Shown: piece after piece, positions 41,703 to 49,686 of the stretch | Layout: each line of letters begins with the position of its first letter | Numbering within the stretch: position 1 is the first letter of the stretch | Source: Halobacillus sp. A1 | GTDB taxonomy: Bacteria > Bacillota > Bacilli > Bacillales > Halobacillaceae | NCBI RefSeq assembly: GCF_024189295.1 | Contig: NZ_JAIZEN010000012.1 | Location: forward strand, 1 to 64,000 | Direction: 5' to 3' | DNA: 64,000 nt | Made by a program: the position numbers and the translations under genes | Notes under the pieces: model-generated | Databases searched by the model: none | The model's input: only the letters and a program-made list of their open reading frames with translations | What the model was told of the DNA's origin: nothing

Positions 41703-41904
41703 ATGCAGCAATTCTAATTAAACGTGGTTTATACACCTTACATAAAAATATCCATGGGATGAGAAATCACTTATGCTGCCACCAGTTTTCACTAACTATA
41801 TTAAAAGGGGACAAATCTTTATTAGGATTCGTCCCCTTTTCTTTTGGATCACATTTGAAATATCACTATCTCTTCTTTAAAACCTAGTGTCCCGGTAAAA
41901 GACG

Positions 41905-42192
41905 CTATACTAAATCTGATGCACCTACTAGTTTAAACTCTTGGTAATCCATAGCATTTAAAACCGAAGTGACCAAATTGGCGTGCATAGCGTCATTTCC
42001 ATTATATTTTACTACCACTGATCCATACACCCAGTCATCTTGATTATGGTCGACTGCACTTTCATCCTCAGAGAAAATGAACGAATCAACAGCTTCAAAA
42101 TCCGCTACCAATTTGGCTTGTTTAGTAAACCTTTTTTCAAACTCCTTTGTAGAAAAACTAGGAGAATACTTAATTTTTAATATAGACTCCAT
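41905..42192 (-). CDS. Cassette gene: hypothetical protein (95 aa)
   Basis: A 95-residue soluble alpha/beta protein (ILKIKYSPSFSTKEFEKRFT, ADFEAVDSFIFSEDESAVDH, WVYGSVVVKYNGNDAMHANL). The ATG at 42192 follows GGGAGG; the frame reaches 8 codons further. Not recognised. Confidence 0.55.
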   Translation of the reverse strand: MESILKIKYSPSFSTKEFEKRFTKQAKLVADFEAVDSFIFSEDESAVDHNQDDWVYGSVVVKYNGNDAMHANLVTSVLNAMDYQEFKLVGASDLV

Positions 42193-42480
42193 TAGAAAAC
42201 CTCCCTTATCCTCCATTCCTATGAAAAGGATAAAATTCCCTTCAAAAAACCGAACCTATAACCTTCTATGTGGGTGTACTTCTCAACAGTAACTCGCTTC
42301 AAATAATGATATAAGGAGGATTATCAATTTATTAATGTAGGTTCTGTTAAAGTTTAGTGTTGATTACTAACAATAAATAAATACCAATTTTATGGAAGTG
42401 TTTTTCTTATATTAGATTAATTTAATTAAGGCCCCCTATAGTTGAAAGCTCAGTATCAAGGTTTTAATCTCTTTTCTAAA
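42193..42480. other. Non-coding part of a cassette, with a repeat-border word
   Basis: About 290 bases without a gene between the small gene and HerA. It holds GTTCTGTTAAAGTTTAGTGTT near 42343, the border word seen beside palindromic repeat copy C, and boundary element 13. Confidence 0.45.
42427..42462 (-). repeat. Cassette-boundary element, copy 13
   Basis: AAGGCCCCCTATAGTTGAAA, GCTCAGTATCAAGGT. It lies 19 bases after the herA stop. Confidence 0.65.
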
Positions 42481-44292
42481 TTATCTTGATAGGTTTTTCA
42501 CCCATTTGTCTGTAGTTTCTTTAATACCTTCAACTAAAAATTGTTCATTTTTCCAACCTTGCATAAAGTCCATGTCAGAAGAATCTGGTAGTTTATCCTC
42601 TGGAAGCTCATTTATTTTAATTCTACTCGGAAGAGCGGCAGCTTCTCCCACAAATATTGCTTCTCTTCTCGTTAAAGACGGCAGAATTGTTGTTAAACCA
42701 GATAAGCTATCAGGTATAAAATTCGTAACATAGCTTTGGTCATTTGAATTGGTTAACCTGAGTATTATCCAAGTATTACATTGAGATAATACAGTTGACT
42801 CAAGATCAGAAGGTCTTTGTGATACAAGCATTAGACCTATCCCATATTTTCTGCCCTCTTTAGCAATTCTCCTTATAGCTATTTGTGCCTCCTTATATTG
42901 TGCTTCCCCATAATTAGGCACGTACCTATGAGCTTCTTCGCATACAAACAGAACCGGATCAGCCTTTCTTAATTCACGATCTTGCCATAATTTATATTGA
43001 AATATTAACCTTGAAATGAGTGCAGTCAATATACCAGCTACTTCATTTGGCAATCCAGAAATATCAATAATTCTTAAGTTTTTATCATTATCTTTCTTCC
43101 CTACTAGCTGGCTAATTATATTTGGTAATTCAATTGAGCCATTTTCATACTCTTTCATTATAAAATGCAACTGTGGATTGGACCTTAGTATCCTTAACTT
43201 TTTTAGTATACCATCAATTTTAACCCTTCCTGATTGAGCTAACTGCTCAAATTTACCGGGCTTTCTTCCTTGAACCTTATCAATATGAAAAATAAAGTCC
43301 TCTAGTTTAAATGGCACTGGCTTGTCTCTATCAAAGTTCAATCTCTCTTCTTCTTGCACACCCTCGTTAATTTCAGGCTCTGTACCACCTTTTGCATTCT
43401 CTTCTTTGATTCGTTTAATTATTCCAGCATTGACCATCCTAGCATATGATAAAGCTTCATATACTATATTATTTTGAGTAGTTGCTTCAAATTCTGTTTT
43501 CCCAATAACTAGAGACCGAAATTCATCAGCTGTCATAAGCCAATATGGGAGCTCTATTTCGCATGTATCTTCATCATTAGGATTGGACTCACTATAAGCG
43601 TTATAGATTATCGCATTGTTTTTAAAAGCTTTTCCATACTCTCCATGCGGATCAACCATTAATATTCTAGGGTGGAGATACTGGCCTTCCAAATCCCTTG
43701 CTTCTATAACTGAATGCAATATTGAAGATACAGTTCCTGACTTACCAGATCCAGTTGAACCTAAAATTGCACAATGATTTCCAAAAAGTTTGTTAATATT
43801 CGCACGTACTAATTGATTACTACCTGAGTATTTCCCTATCTCTATAAGAGGTGATGATGAATTATTTTGAACATTTTTTTCAGCTCCACTATACAACTTA
43901 TCTAATTCTTTATCTGTCATTAAATAGACAGACTGTAGAGGTAATGGGTATAACTCTACACCTCTAGAAAAGTTAAGAATCTCATTAAACTTATCCCAAA
44001 TTCCTTCACCTAATAAGTCAGCTTCGATAATCCTAGAATCATCATTAATCGTGTTTTTTTCGAATTCATCCACATCTGAGTTCATCCTTAAGAGTCTGAC
44101 ATTTATAAAAAGTATCTTTCTCCCAAAGTGTATTTTTAAGATACTCGCTATCTGACCTATTGAATAAACCCTGCCCTCATATGATCGAGTTAGATCATCT
44201 AATTCCTTATCTAGCTCAATCTTCACCCTTGTTCCTTGAACTTCTATAACTCTGCCTATGCATAAATCATGTGCTACTGAAAAATTCTCCAC
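42481..44292 (-). CDS. herA: HerA-like ATPase of a SIR2-HerA defence system
   Basis: A 603-residue FtsK/HerA-superfamily ATPase (DUF87). An N-terminal HAS-barrel-like domain (CIGRVIEVQGTRVKIELDKE) comes first. Then Walker A GSTGSGKSGTVSSILHSVIE near residue 180, RILMVDPHGEYGKAF, Walker B VLFVCEEAHRYVPNYGEAQY near 450, and the motor motifs AKEGRKYGIGLMLVSQRPSD and SQCNTWIILRL. GTG 44292 follows AGGGGAG and is preferred to the TTG at 44310. It is encoded directly after a SIR2 gene. SIR2-HerA pairs assemble into a large complex that depletes NAD+ on phage infection. Confidence 0.9.
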   Translation of the reverse strand: MENFSVAHDLCIGRVIEVQGTRVKIELDKELDDLTRSYEGRVYSIGQIASILKIHFGRKILFINVRLLRMNSDVDEFEKNTINDDSRIIEADLLGEGIWDKFNEILNFSRGVELYPLPLQSVYLMTDKELDKLYSGAEKNVQNNSSSPLIEIGKYSGSNQLVRANINKLFGNHCAILGSTGSGKSGTVSSILHSVIEARDLEGQYLHPRILMVDPHGEYGKAFKNNAIIYNAYSESNPNDEDTCEIELPYWLMTADEFRSLVIGKTEFEATTQNNIVYEALSYARMVNAGIIKRIKEENAKGGTEPEINEGVQEEERLNFDRDKPVPFKLEDFIFHIDKVQGRKPGKFEQLAQSGRVKIDGILKKLRILRSNPQLHFIMKEYENGSIELPNIISQLVGKKDNDKNLRIIDISGLPNEVAGILTALISRLIFQYKLWQDRELRKADPVLFVCEEAHRYVPNYGEAQYKEAQIAIRRIAKEGRKYGIGLMLVSQRPSDLESTVLSQCNTWIILRLTNSNDQSYVTNFIPDSLSGLTTILPSLTRREAIFVGEAAALPSRIKINELPEDKLPDSSDMDFMQGWKNEQFLVEGIKETTDKWVKNLSR

Positions 44293-44302
44293 TTTATCTC
44301 CC

Positions 44303-45451
44303 CTAGTCAAGTAAATTAGTCATACCTTTAAACGTCCACCAATCAAATTGCTGGTCGCCCGATGAAGGAATATTTAACTCACTATTTCCGTTATATATAC
44401 CTTTATCAGTTAGAACAAATACTCTGTCCCTAAAACTACTCTCATCTAGCCAATTATAAATATCTGATGGTAAACAACTTTTTTGCAAGTCTTCATCCCA
44501 TGTTTCTTTAAGGAAAATTATTAAGTTGGTTTTATTGTTAGGTAATGACATCGCCATTTCTACTTCATTATTTATATGGTTATCTCCAAAACTATAACCA
44601 CATGCCACCAAAATATTATCTCTAGAAACAATCAAACGTTCCCTAAATTTACTAAATAATAAGGCAAATGGGTCTTTCTGTGTTTCTACATACTTTGTAG
44701 CTTGAGGATAAATAAGTAAATTAGAGTTATCCGATAAGTACTTAGTGCCGAATCTTGATCTAAGCAGACCTTTCTCATCATCCTTATACCAGTCTATTGA
44801 CCCGTGTAACTTGTAAACTTTATAAGAATATGAATTGTCTTTTTCACTAAACACATCAGGATTCCAGAACCCCATTGCACCTCCAGTAAAGCCGTCTATA
44901 ACTTCTTTTTTTTCAAGTGTCAATGCATCTTCTAATAAAGTATCGTAGTTTGTAGTGAAAAAGTTAATACTTGTTATATTTTCTAGGTTTGATCTTCTGT
45001 TGAATAGCTTCTTCACAAATTCTTGGTGAGGACCAATCTCAACTATTGGCGACTCAATATCCCCTTTCTCATCAACACTATGTTTATATCCAAATCTCAC
45101 TAATTCTCCTATTATGCGAATTATTTGTTTATATAATGTGTATAGAGAACTATATTCATATTTAACATTGTTCATTGTTATTTCGCTTGCGTGTGATCTA
45201 TCAAGAAGAGCTAGCAAATCTCCAATATGACTTAAGTAATGTTCAACATGAGATGAATTAGGGAGGAATTCCTTAATTTTGCAAAAAGTATCAAAATCGT
45301 CTCCTTCCAATTCGCTTTCAATTTTTTCAGTCATTGGGTACATAAGAGGAATATTTGATTCAAAACTTATTCCAGCTCCAAATAGCCAATTTTGGTAAGT
45401 ACAATCAAGATGCCTATGTATTTGCTCTAGTAGTTCATCAAATTTACTCAA
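44303..45451 (-). CDS. SIR2-like NADase of a SIR2-HerA defence system
   Basis: A 382-residue SIR2-family protein. Residues ~20-50 (NWLFGAGISFESNIPLMYPM) carry the GAGIS nucleotide-binding motif. Further signs are FFTTNYDTLLEDALTLEKKE (TTNYD), VYKLHGSIDWYKDD (the LHG catalytic His) and ILVACGYSFGDNHINNEVEM (GYSFGDNHIN). These are typical of defence-type SIR2 NADases rather than deacetylases. A TTG start follows GGAGGGG. herA begins 11 bases later. The pair is predicted to cause abortive infection by NAD+ loss. Confidence 0.9.
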   Translation of the reverse strand: MSKFDELLEQIHRHLDCTYQNWLFGAGISFESNIPLMYPMTEKIESELEGDDFDTFCKIKEFLPNSSHVEHYLSHIGDLLALLDRSHASEITMNNVKYEYSSLYTLYKQIIRIIGELVRFGYKHSVDEKGDIESPIVEIGPHQEFVKKLFNRRSNLENITSINFFTTNYDTLLEDALTLEKKEVIDGFTGGAMGFWNPDVFSEKDNSYSYKVYKLHGSIDWYKDDEKGLLRSRFGTKYLSDNSNLLIYPQATKYVETQKDPFALLFSKFRERLIVSRDNILVACGYSFGDNHINNEVEMAMSLPNNKTNLIIFLKETWDEDLQKSCLPSDIYNWLDESSFRDRVFVLTDKGIYNGNSELNIPSSGDQQFDWWTFKGMTNLLD

Positions 45452-45616
45452 GTGATTTACCCCTCCAAATTATAATCTAATGAAATTATCTCAGACCCAT
45501 GGACATTCCACAATATGGTTATATTAATGAATTTATATATAGGCTGGATAATTTATGGAAGGAATGTTCTTATGATAAAATTAAATTTCATAATTATCTG
45601 AAAGAGGGTGGTTACA

Positions 45617-46054
45617 ATGACTGAAGCGAGTCCAGGGATTAGGAATATGTATACTGGACCTGGAGGTGGTGCTTATTCCGGACCAGGCGGTGGAATGTAC
45701 ACTGGACCCGGTGGAGGTGCTTATACAGGACCAGGCGGTGGAATGTACACCGGACCCGGTGGAGGTGCTTATACAGGACCAGGCGGTGGAATGTACACCG
45801 GACCCGGTGGAGGTACTTATACAGGACCAGGTGGTGGTTTGTACACTGGACCCGGTGGAGGCCTTTACAATGGGCCAGGGGGTGGATTATATGCAGGACC
45901 GGGTGGAGGAATGTACACAGGTCCTGACTCTTCCCCGTATATGGCCATACACCCGCCTTGGCCATTATTTGCGAAAGAACTTCGTAAGATAGGCAAGATA
46001 AGAGAAGCTGAAACGATTGAAAAAGCTTTAAAAGAAATTGGTTGGAATAATTAA
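45617..46054 (+). CDS. GPGGG-repeat protein divergent from SIR2-HerA
   Basis: A 145-residue protein. After a short N-terminus (MTEASPGIRNMYT) come about twelve eight-residue repeats GPGGG[A/M/L]Y[T/S/N/A] (residues ~14-105). A short conserved-looking C-terminus follows (SPYMAIHPPWPLFAKELRKI, REAETIEKALKEIGW). The repeats are almost identical at DNA level in 48-base double units, so their number may vary. The ATG at 45617 follows AAAGAGGGTGG. The gene shares one inter-element interval with sir2-herA and points away from it. Function unknown; glycine-rich tyrosine repeats could form beta-solenoid or adhesive fibres. Confidence 0.7.
   Translation: MTEASPGIRNMYTGPGGGAYSGPGGGMYTGPGGGAYTGPGGGMYTGPGGGAYTGPGGGMYTGPGGGTYTGPGGGLYTGPGGGLYNGPGGGLYAGPGGGMYTGPDSSPYMAIHPPWPLFAKELRKIGKIREAETIEKALKEIGWNN
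45650..45925 (+). repeat. Tandem 24/48-bp coding repeat
   Basis: Units of GGACCAGGCGGTGGAATGTA and GGACCCGGTGGAGGTGCTTA alternate, with three near-identical 48-base pairs and more diverged units at the 3' end. They encode GPGGGMYT and GPGGGAYT. Confidence 0.9.
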
Positions 46055-46486
46055 TCATAAAGGCTACGTCTTTTAGGTAAAGAGTAATTATTGTCACCCA
46101 AAAGAAGGACTTCCATATTTTCAGGGTAGTCCTTCTTTCTTCATTTTTCTTCAGATTCAAGAACATATTTATAATAATTAATATATACCTCTATATGGCT
46201 TAAACCATGTAAGTTATCTCGAATTCAAGTGTTCCACAATCCTGCCCGTTAGCGAAAAAGCGATTGCTCATATTGAACAATCGCCCCCGTTTACGTAAGA
46301 CTCGAATTCGAGGTATACCTACTTTTATTTCACTTTAGCACCTGTGTATTTAGGTACATTATTTCACTAAACTTAACCCATAGTCTTCATTTGGTATAGA
46401 ATGCTGCCCAGGTTGTTTTCACTATAACTAGCACTATGTATAATCAACCTGAAATTAGTTGTATCTGTTTGTAAGTTGTAGACTAT
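46055..46486. other. Non-coding interval with a full boundary element
   Basis: About 430 bases between the GPGGG gene and the aminopeptidase gene. GGACTTCC / GGTAGTCC-type complementary words near 46108-46131 may form a terminator. The rest is boundary element 14 and AT-rich DNA. Confidence 0.45.
46215..46317 (-). repeat. Cassette-boundary element, copy 14 (full, ~100 bp)
   Basis: The most complete copy. Outer arms are TATCTCGAATTCAAGT (46215-46230) and ACTCGAATTCGAGGTA (46300-46315). An inner hairpin GCGATTGCTCA / TGAACAATCGC lies at 46260-46284. Two core words, CTGCCCGTTAGC and CGCCCCCGTTTAC, flank the hairpin in the same orientation. Confidence 0.85.
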
Positions 46487-47740
46487 TTAGAATTGGAAAT
46501 CCCCATCCTTCATTAGCAGTTCTTCAGTTCCACCTTCTTTATTGCCCACTACTTTCATATCTTCGGTACCAAAAGTCACATTGACTGATAAAAGAGAAGT
46601 ATTCAGCCCTACTGCCTTTAAATCTTCCTCAGATTGATCATTGCCATGTTGAATATTGGAAGGAGATGCATTTCCGATTCCAATATGACAGGACGTATTT
46701 TCATCAAACAATGTATTGTAAAAAAGAGTATCTTCCTGACCAAGAGAAGATTTATTAGAGACCAAGGCAATTTCACCTAGATAATGTGAACCTTCATCTG
46801 TTTCGATGAGATTTTGTAACACTCCCTGTCCCTTTGCGGCATAATAGTCGCTAATCCGTCCATCTTTAAAAATCAGACAAAATTCTTCGACGACACTTCC
46901 CCCATAGATAAGAGGTTTAGTACCTACCAATTTTCCATTCACCTTATGTTTATGGGGAGCAGTAAATATTTCTTCCGTAGGAATGTTCGGAAAGAAAGGT
47001 ATTCCATTTTTATCTCTGACACCCCCACCAATAAAGATGTGATTGTTAGGCATACCGATGACTAAATCCGTTCCTCGACTATTGGTAAAATGCAGGGTGT
47101 CAAACTGGAAATCGTTTAGAAACGTTTTCCGTGACTCGAAGGCGCGGTCATGATTTTCCCAGTTTTTGATAGGATTTGTTCCATCTGCTCGCGCTCCACG
47201 TAAAATGGCTTGCCATAACGATTGCACGGCTTCTTCTTCACTTACGTTCGGAAATACTTTCGTGGCCCATGCGAAGGACGGGACTGCTAGAAGACACCAG
47301 CGTATCTCGTGGGACATAATCTTTGCATAATAACTTTCCAACTTGGTCCGTGAAGCCTTTTGAAAGCGACTGATCCGTTCTGGGGAAACCTCCTTAAATA
47401 CATCTAAGTTTTCACTAATAATATGTATGTAAGCAGCACCTGCATCGTCCCACTCCTTAAAGCGGGCAGCCTGCCAATCAGGAAAGTGATCGATAAGACG
47501 ATCTGCTGCATTTAAGTAAAATTCTTTAGTGGACTGTTCATCTGTCCAATCTATAAATACATTTGAAGCTCCTGCCTCGTAGGCTACTGTCTGGATTAAA
47601 CGGGCAAACGTAGCATTTTGTATATCACTATGAATAACCAATAATTGATTTTTTTGCAGATTCACACCAGCTCGTACAGCAAGCTCTGCATACTTTTTTA
47701 ACTGTGCTTCACTAATAAATTCATATATTCCTTTAATCAT
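46487..47740 (-). CDS. Cassette gene: M29-family aminopeptidase
   Basis: A 417-residue metallo-aminopeptidase of family M29 (AmpS/aminopeptidase T type), a cytoplasmic exopeptidase that uses two divalent metals. Family blocks are QLKKYAELAVRAGVNLQKNQ at the N-terminus, NIPTEEIFTAPHKHKVNGKL (metal-site Glu), SHYLGEIALVSNKSS (Glu), and SCHIGIGNA.. followed later by the SVNVTFGTEDMKV end. CAGGGGAG precedes the ATG. It is a core-type enzyme found as the sole gene between two boundary elements. Confidence 0.92.
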   Translation of the reverse strand: MIKGIYEFISEAQLKKYAELAVRAGVNLQKNQLLVIHSDIQNATFARLIQTVAYEAGASNVFIDWTDEQSTKEFYLNAADRLIDHFPDWQAARFKEWDDAGAAYIHIISENLDVFKEVSPERISRFQKASRTKLESYYAKIMSHEIRWCLLAVPSFAWATKVFPNVSEEEAVQSLWQAILRGARADGTNPIKNWENHDRAFESRKTFLNDFQFDTLHFTNSRGTDLVIGMPNNHIFIGGGVRDKNGIPFFPNIPTEEIFTAPHKHKVNGKLVGTKPLIYGGSVVEEFCLIFKDGRISDYYAAKGQGVLQNLIETDEGSHYLGEIALVSNKSSLGQEDTLFYNTLFDENTSCHIGIGNASPSNIQHGNDQSEEDLKAVGLNTSLLSVNVTFGTEDMKVVGNKEGGTEELLMKDGDFQF

Positions 47741-47775
47741 TTAATATCTCCCCTGTGATACTGTTGTATATGTTT

Positions 47776-47820
47776 ATTCAAGAAATGCCTCCATCAGCGA
47801 AAGGCTTAGACTCAAGAGAT
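47776..47820 (-). repeat. Cassette-boundary element, copy 15
   Basis: TTCAAGAAATGCCTCCATCA, GCGAAAGGCTTAGACTCAAG, AGA. It ends 29 bases before the GNAT stop. Confidence 0.65.
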
Positions 47821-47848
47821 TAGAGTGAAATACAAACTACTCTGGCTA

Positions 47849-48328
47849 TTATCTTAATAATTTTTCGAGCTTTATTTCGTCTCTAATAGGAATACCATCG
47901 TTACCTTCAAATGGAATTTCGGGCTTCAATTTCCTTGCTTTTCCAACTGAATTTCTATATAGATCCGCTAAAACATAACCACGCTTTTGGTAAAACTTCA
48001 GTGCTAATAAATTATCATTAGTGGTTATAAGGTTTATGTATTTACATTCATTCTCTAATGCACCTCTCTCAACTGCTTGTATAAGAGAGGCCCCGATCCC
48101 TTTATTTTCTTCTGTGCTATCCAAAGAAATAATTTCGCATGTATCATCGGTAATTATATAAGTAATTAAACCAATAACTGTCTTGTCACTATCTAACACC
48201 GCATATCCGTCCAGTTTACTACAATCATAAATCCCAGAAGAAATAACCATTTCTGTACTACCCCAATGCTGCTTGAAAAAATCAATTACTTTAGCCTGGG
48301 AAATATCACTTATTGCTGTAATCTCCAT
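47849..48328 (-). CDS. Cassette gene: GNAT acetyltransferase
   Basis: A 159-residue acetyltransferase with the core LDGYAVLDSDKTVIGLITYI, EIISLDSTEENKGIGASLIQ (motif A) and TTNDNLLALKFYQKRGYVLA (motif B). The start ATG follows TGGAGGG. Single gene between elements 15 and 16. GNATs are frequent cargo of gene-cassette arrays. Substrate unknown. Confidence 0.85.
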   Translation of the reverse strand: MEITAISDISQAKVIDFFKQHWGSTEMVISSGIYDCSKLDGYAVLDSDKTVIGLITYIITDDTCEIISLDSTEENKGIGASLIQAVERGALENECKYINLITTNDNLLALKFYQKRGYVLADLYRNSVGKARKLKPEIPFEGNDGIPIRDEIKLEKLLR

Positions 48329-48389
48329 TAATGGCCCTCCAAAGTATAGATAATTAGAATGTCACGCATTGCACATTAGACAAAAACTC

Positions 48390-48437
48390 TATTGAGCAAT
48401 CAGCCCCAGATACAGTAAGAATTGATTTCGAGGTATC
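48390..48437 (-). repeat. Cassette-boundary element, copy 16
   Basis: TATTGAGCAATCAGCCCCAG, ATACAGTAAGAATTGATTTC, GAGGTATC. Confidence 0.8.
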
Positions 48438-48513
48438 TTGATGTTGTTTGAAACTAAACTAATAATACCTTTTAGTTGCACAATGACTATTCACTACCAC
48501 AAATACTCCTGCT

Positions 48514-48708
48514 TTAAATATCAATTTTGTTTTTATTCTTATAGAATCCAAATATGCTTTGAATAGTAAATAATGAACCTAATAATAAATATAATGATGC
48601 CCTTTCAATTCCCTGAAAGCCTATTATAATGAAGATTATTGAAATAATAAGTATAAATGAATGAAATATTAACCTAAAATTTCTATACCCTTCTATCGAC
48701 TCGCTCAT
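48514..48708 (-). CDS. Cassette gene: small two-span membrane protein (64 aa)
   Basis: A 64-residue protein: soluble start MSESIEGYRNFRL, hydrophobic FHSFILIISIIFIIIGFQ and RASLYLLLGSLFTIQSIFGF, basic tail KNKNKID. ATGGAGGG precedes the ATG. Not recognised. Confidence 0.6.
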   Translation of the reverse strand: MSESIEGYRNFRLIFHSFILIISIIFIIIGFQGIERASLYLLLGSLFTIQSIFGFYKNKNKIDI

Positions 48709-48794
48709 TGTATCCCTCCATTATTTTTAATTTTATTATTACACCTTTCATTAACCACTTCTTGTTAATTCTAATCTGATGAAAAGCTATTAAC

Positions 48795-48842
48795 TTTATT
48801 AGACAATAGCTCCCGATGATGTAAGACTCATTATCAAGACAA
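48795..48842 (-). repeat. Cassette-boundary element, copy 17
   Basis: TTTATTAGACAATAGCTCCC, GATGATGTAAGACTCATTAT, CAAGAC. It ends 24 bases before the next stop codon. Confidence 0.7.
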
Positions 48843-48865
48843 GTAACTAACGTGATTTGAATGAA

Positions 48866-49021
48866 TTAAGATAAAAAATAGAATTCCTTATTTAGATGAA
48901 TCCTTTTCTCATCTAAATCATCATCGTTCTCTTCAGTTCCCCAATCATAACCTGATTTACCCCAATAAATAAGAAATACAGCAGGTGCTACTATCATTAA
49001 TATAACCGTAATTAACCCCAT
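48866..49021 (-). CDS. Cassette gene: small single-span protein (51 aa)
   Basis: A 51-residue protein with one N-terminal membrane helix (MGLITVILMIVAPAVFLIYW) and an acidic then basic cytosolic tail (GTEENDDDLDEKRIHLNKEF). AAAGGTGG lies upstream of the ATG. It is the last gene of the array. Confidence 0.5.
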   Translation of the reverse strand: MGLITVILMIVAPAVFLIYWGKSGYDWGTEENDDDLDEKRIHLNKEFYFLS

Positions 49022-49087
49022 ATTAGTAACCACCTTTTCTTCAATATTCTCATCTCATAACTTTCATAGTTTTCCACTAGTGAAAAT

Positions 49088-49197
49088 TCTCTTATTACAC
49101 ATACGATACCAATCAAATTTAGTTTCAAAACCCCTAATATCTCGAAACTGAGTCTTCAACTAACCTGCCCTTATCTGTAAGACTCAGTTTCGAGATA
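49088..49197 (-). repeat. Cassette-boundary element, copy 18 (array end)
   Basis: A perfect 19-base inverted pair, TATCTCGAAACTGAGTCTT (49138-49156) and AAGACTCAGTTTCGAGATA (49179-49197), flanks CTAACCTGCCCTTATC. The left ~70 bases match 1391-1459. It marks the border between the AT-rich array and core-like DNA. Confidence 0.85.
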
Positions 49198-49268
49198 CCT
49201 CCCCATCTACCCCTTAAAATTCACTCAATACAAAAAACGCCCGTCCCCCTTTTGGGCCAGGCGCTTTT

Positions 49269-49673
49269 CTACATAGAACCCTCATCAATCAAATGACCCA
49301 GCAATTCCTCCCGAATATCGTCCGGAATTCGTTCCGGCGTTTGTTTCTCCAAATTGTAGTTCACGTACGTCGTATGCCCTTTTGCACACAGCGTATCATT
49401 CTGCCAGACTTCTTCATACAGCTGCAGGCTTGTATTGCCAACCTTTTTTACCCATGTGCAGATGTCGACGTTGACACCGAAATAAATCTGGCTGACGTAA
49501 TCGATGTTCATATTGATGATGATCATTTTCCAATGGTCAAAATTGTCGTCAGGAGTAAAGAGTTTGAACAGCGGGTTGCGCCCGGCTTCGAGCCAGACGG
49601 GAACGACGGTGTTATTGATATGTCCGACTCCATCGGTCTCTGAGACGCGAGGTTCGATAGTCATTTTAAACAT
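49269..49673 (-). CDS. Acyl-CoA thioesterase, hotdog fold (4HBT)
   Basis: A 134-residue 4-hydroxybenzoyl-CoA thioesterase-type hotdog protein. The signature is VSETDGVGHINNTVVPVWLE (the D-x-x-G-H-I-N active site near residues 13-19), then RNPLFKLF and DYVSQIYFGVNVDICTWVKK. It hydrolyses an acyl-CoA of unknown chain. The ATG at 49673 follows AAAGGGAGG; the frame reaches 16 codons further. It follows the alcohol dehydrogenase gene by 13 bases, so both form an operon. Confidence 0.87.
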   Translation of the reverse strand: MFKMTIEPRVSETDGVGHINNTVVPVWLEAGRNPLFKLFTPDDNFDHWKMIIINMNIDYVSQIYFGVNVDICTWVKKVGNTSLQLYEEVWQNDTLCAKGHTTYVNYNLEKQTPERIPDDIREELLGHLIDEGSM

Positions 49674-49686
49674 GGCGATCCTCCCT

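Noticed and set aside
45639-46166. 175-residue frame antisense to the GPGGG gene
   Set aside because: Its His/Arg/Val-rich repeats are simply the complement of the glycine-repeat DNA; the plus-strand gene has a ribosome site and a sensible C-terminus.
35761-49197. Reading the array elements as canonical integron attC sites or as a CRISPR array
   Set aside because: The core words do not fit the attC GTTRRRY / RYYYAAC pair, spacing is gene-sized and irregular, and there are no short uniform spacers or cas genes.
35761-49197. Boundary elements as simple transcription terminators
   Set aside because: The hairpins are followed by a conserved CCCC-GTTA-AAGACT segment rather than a T run, and the arm sequence is conserved beyond what termination needs.
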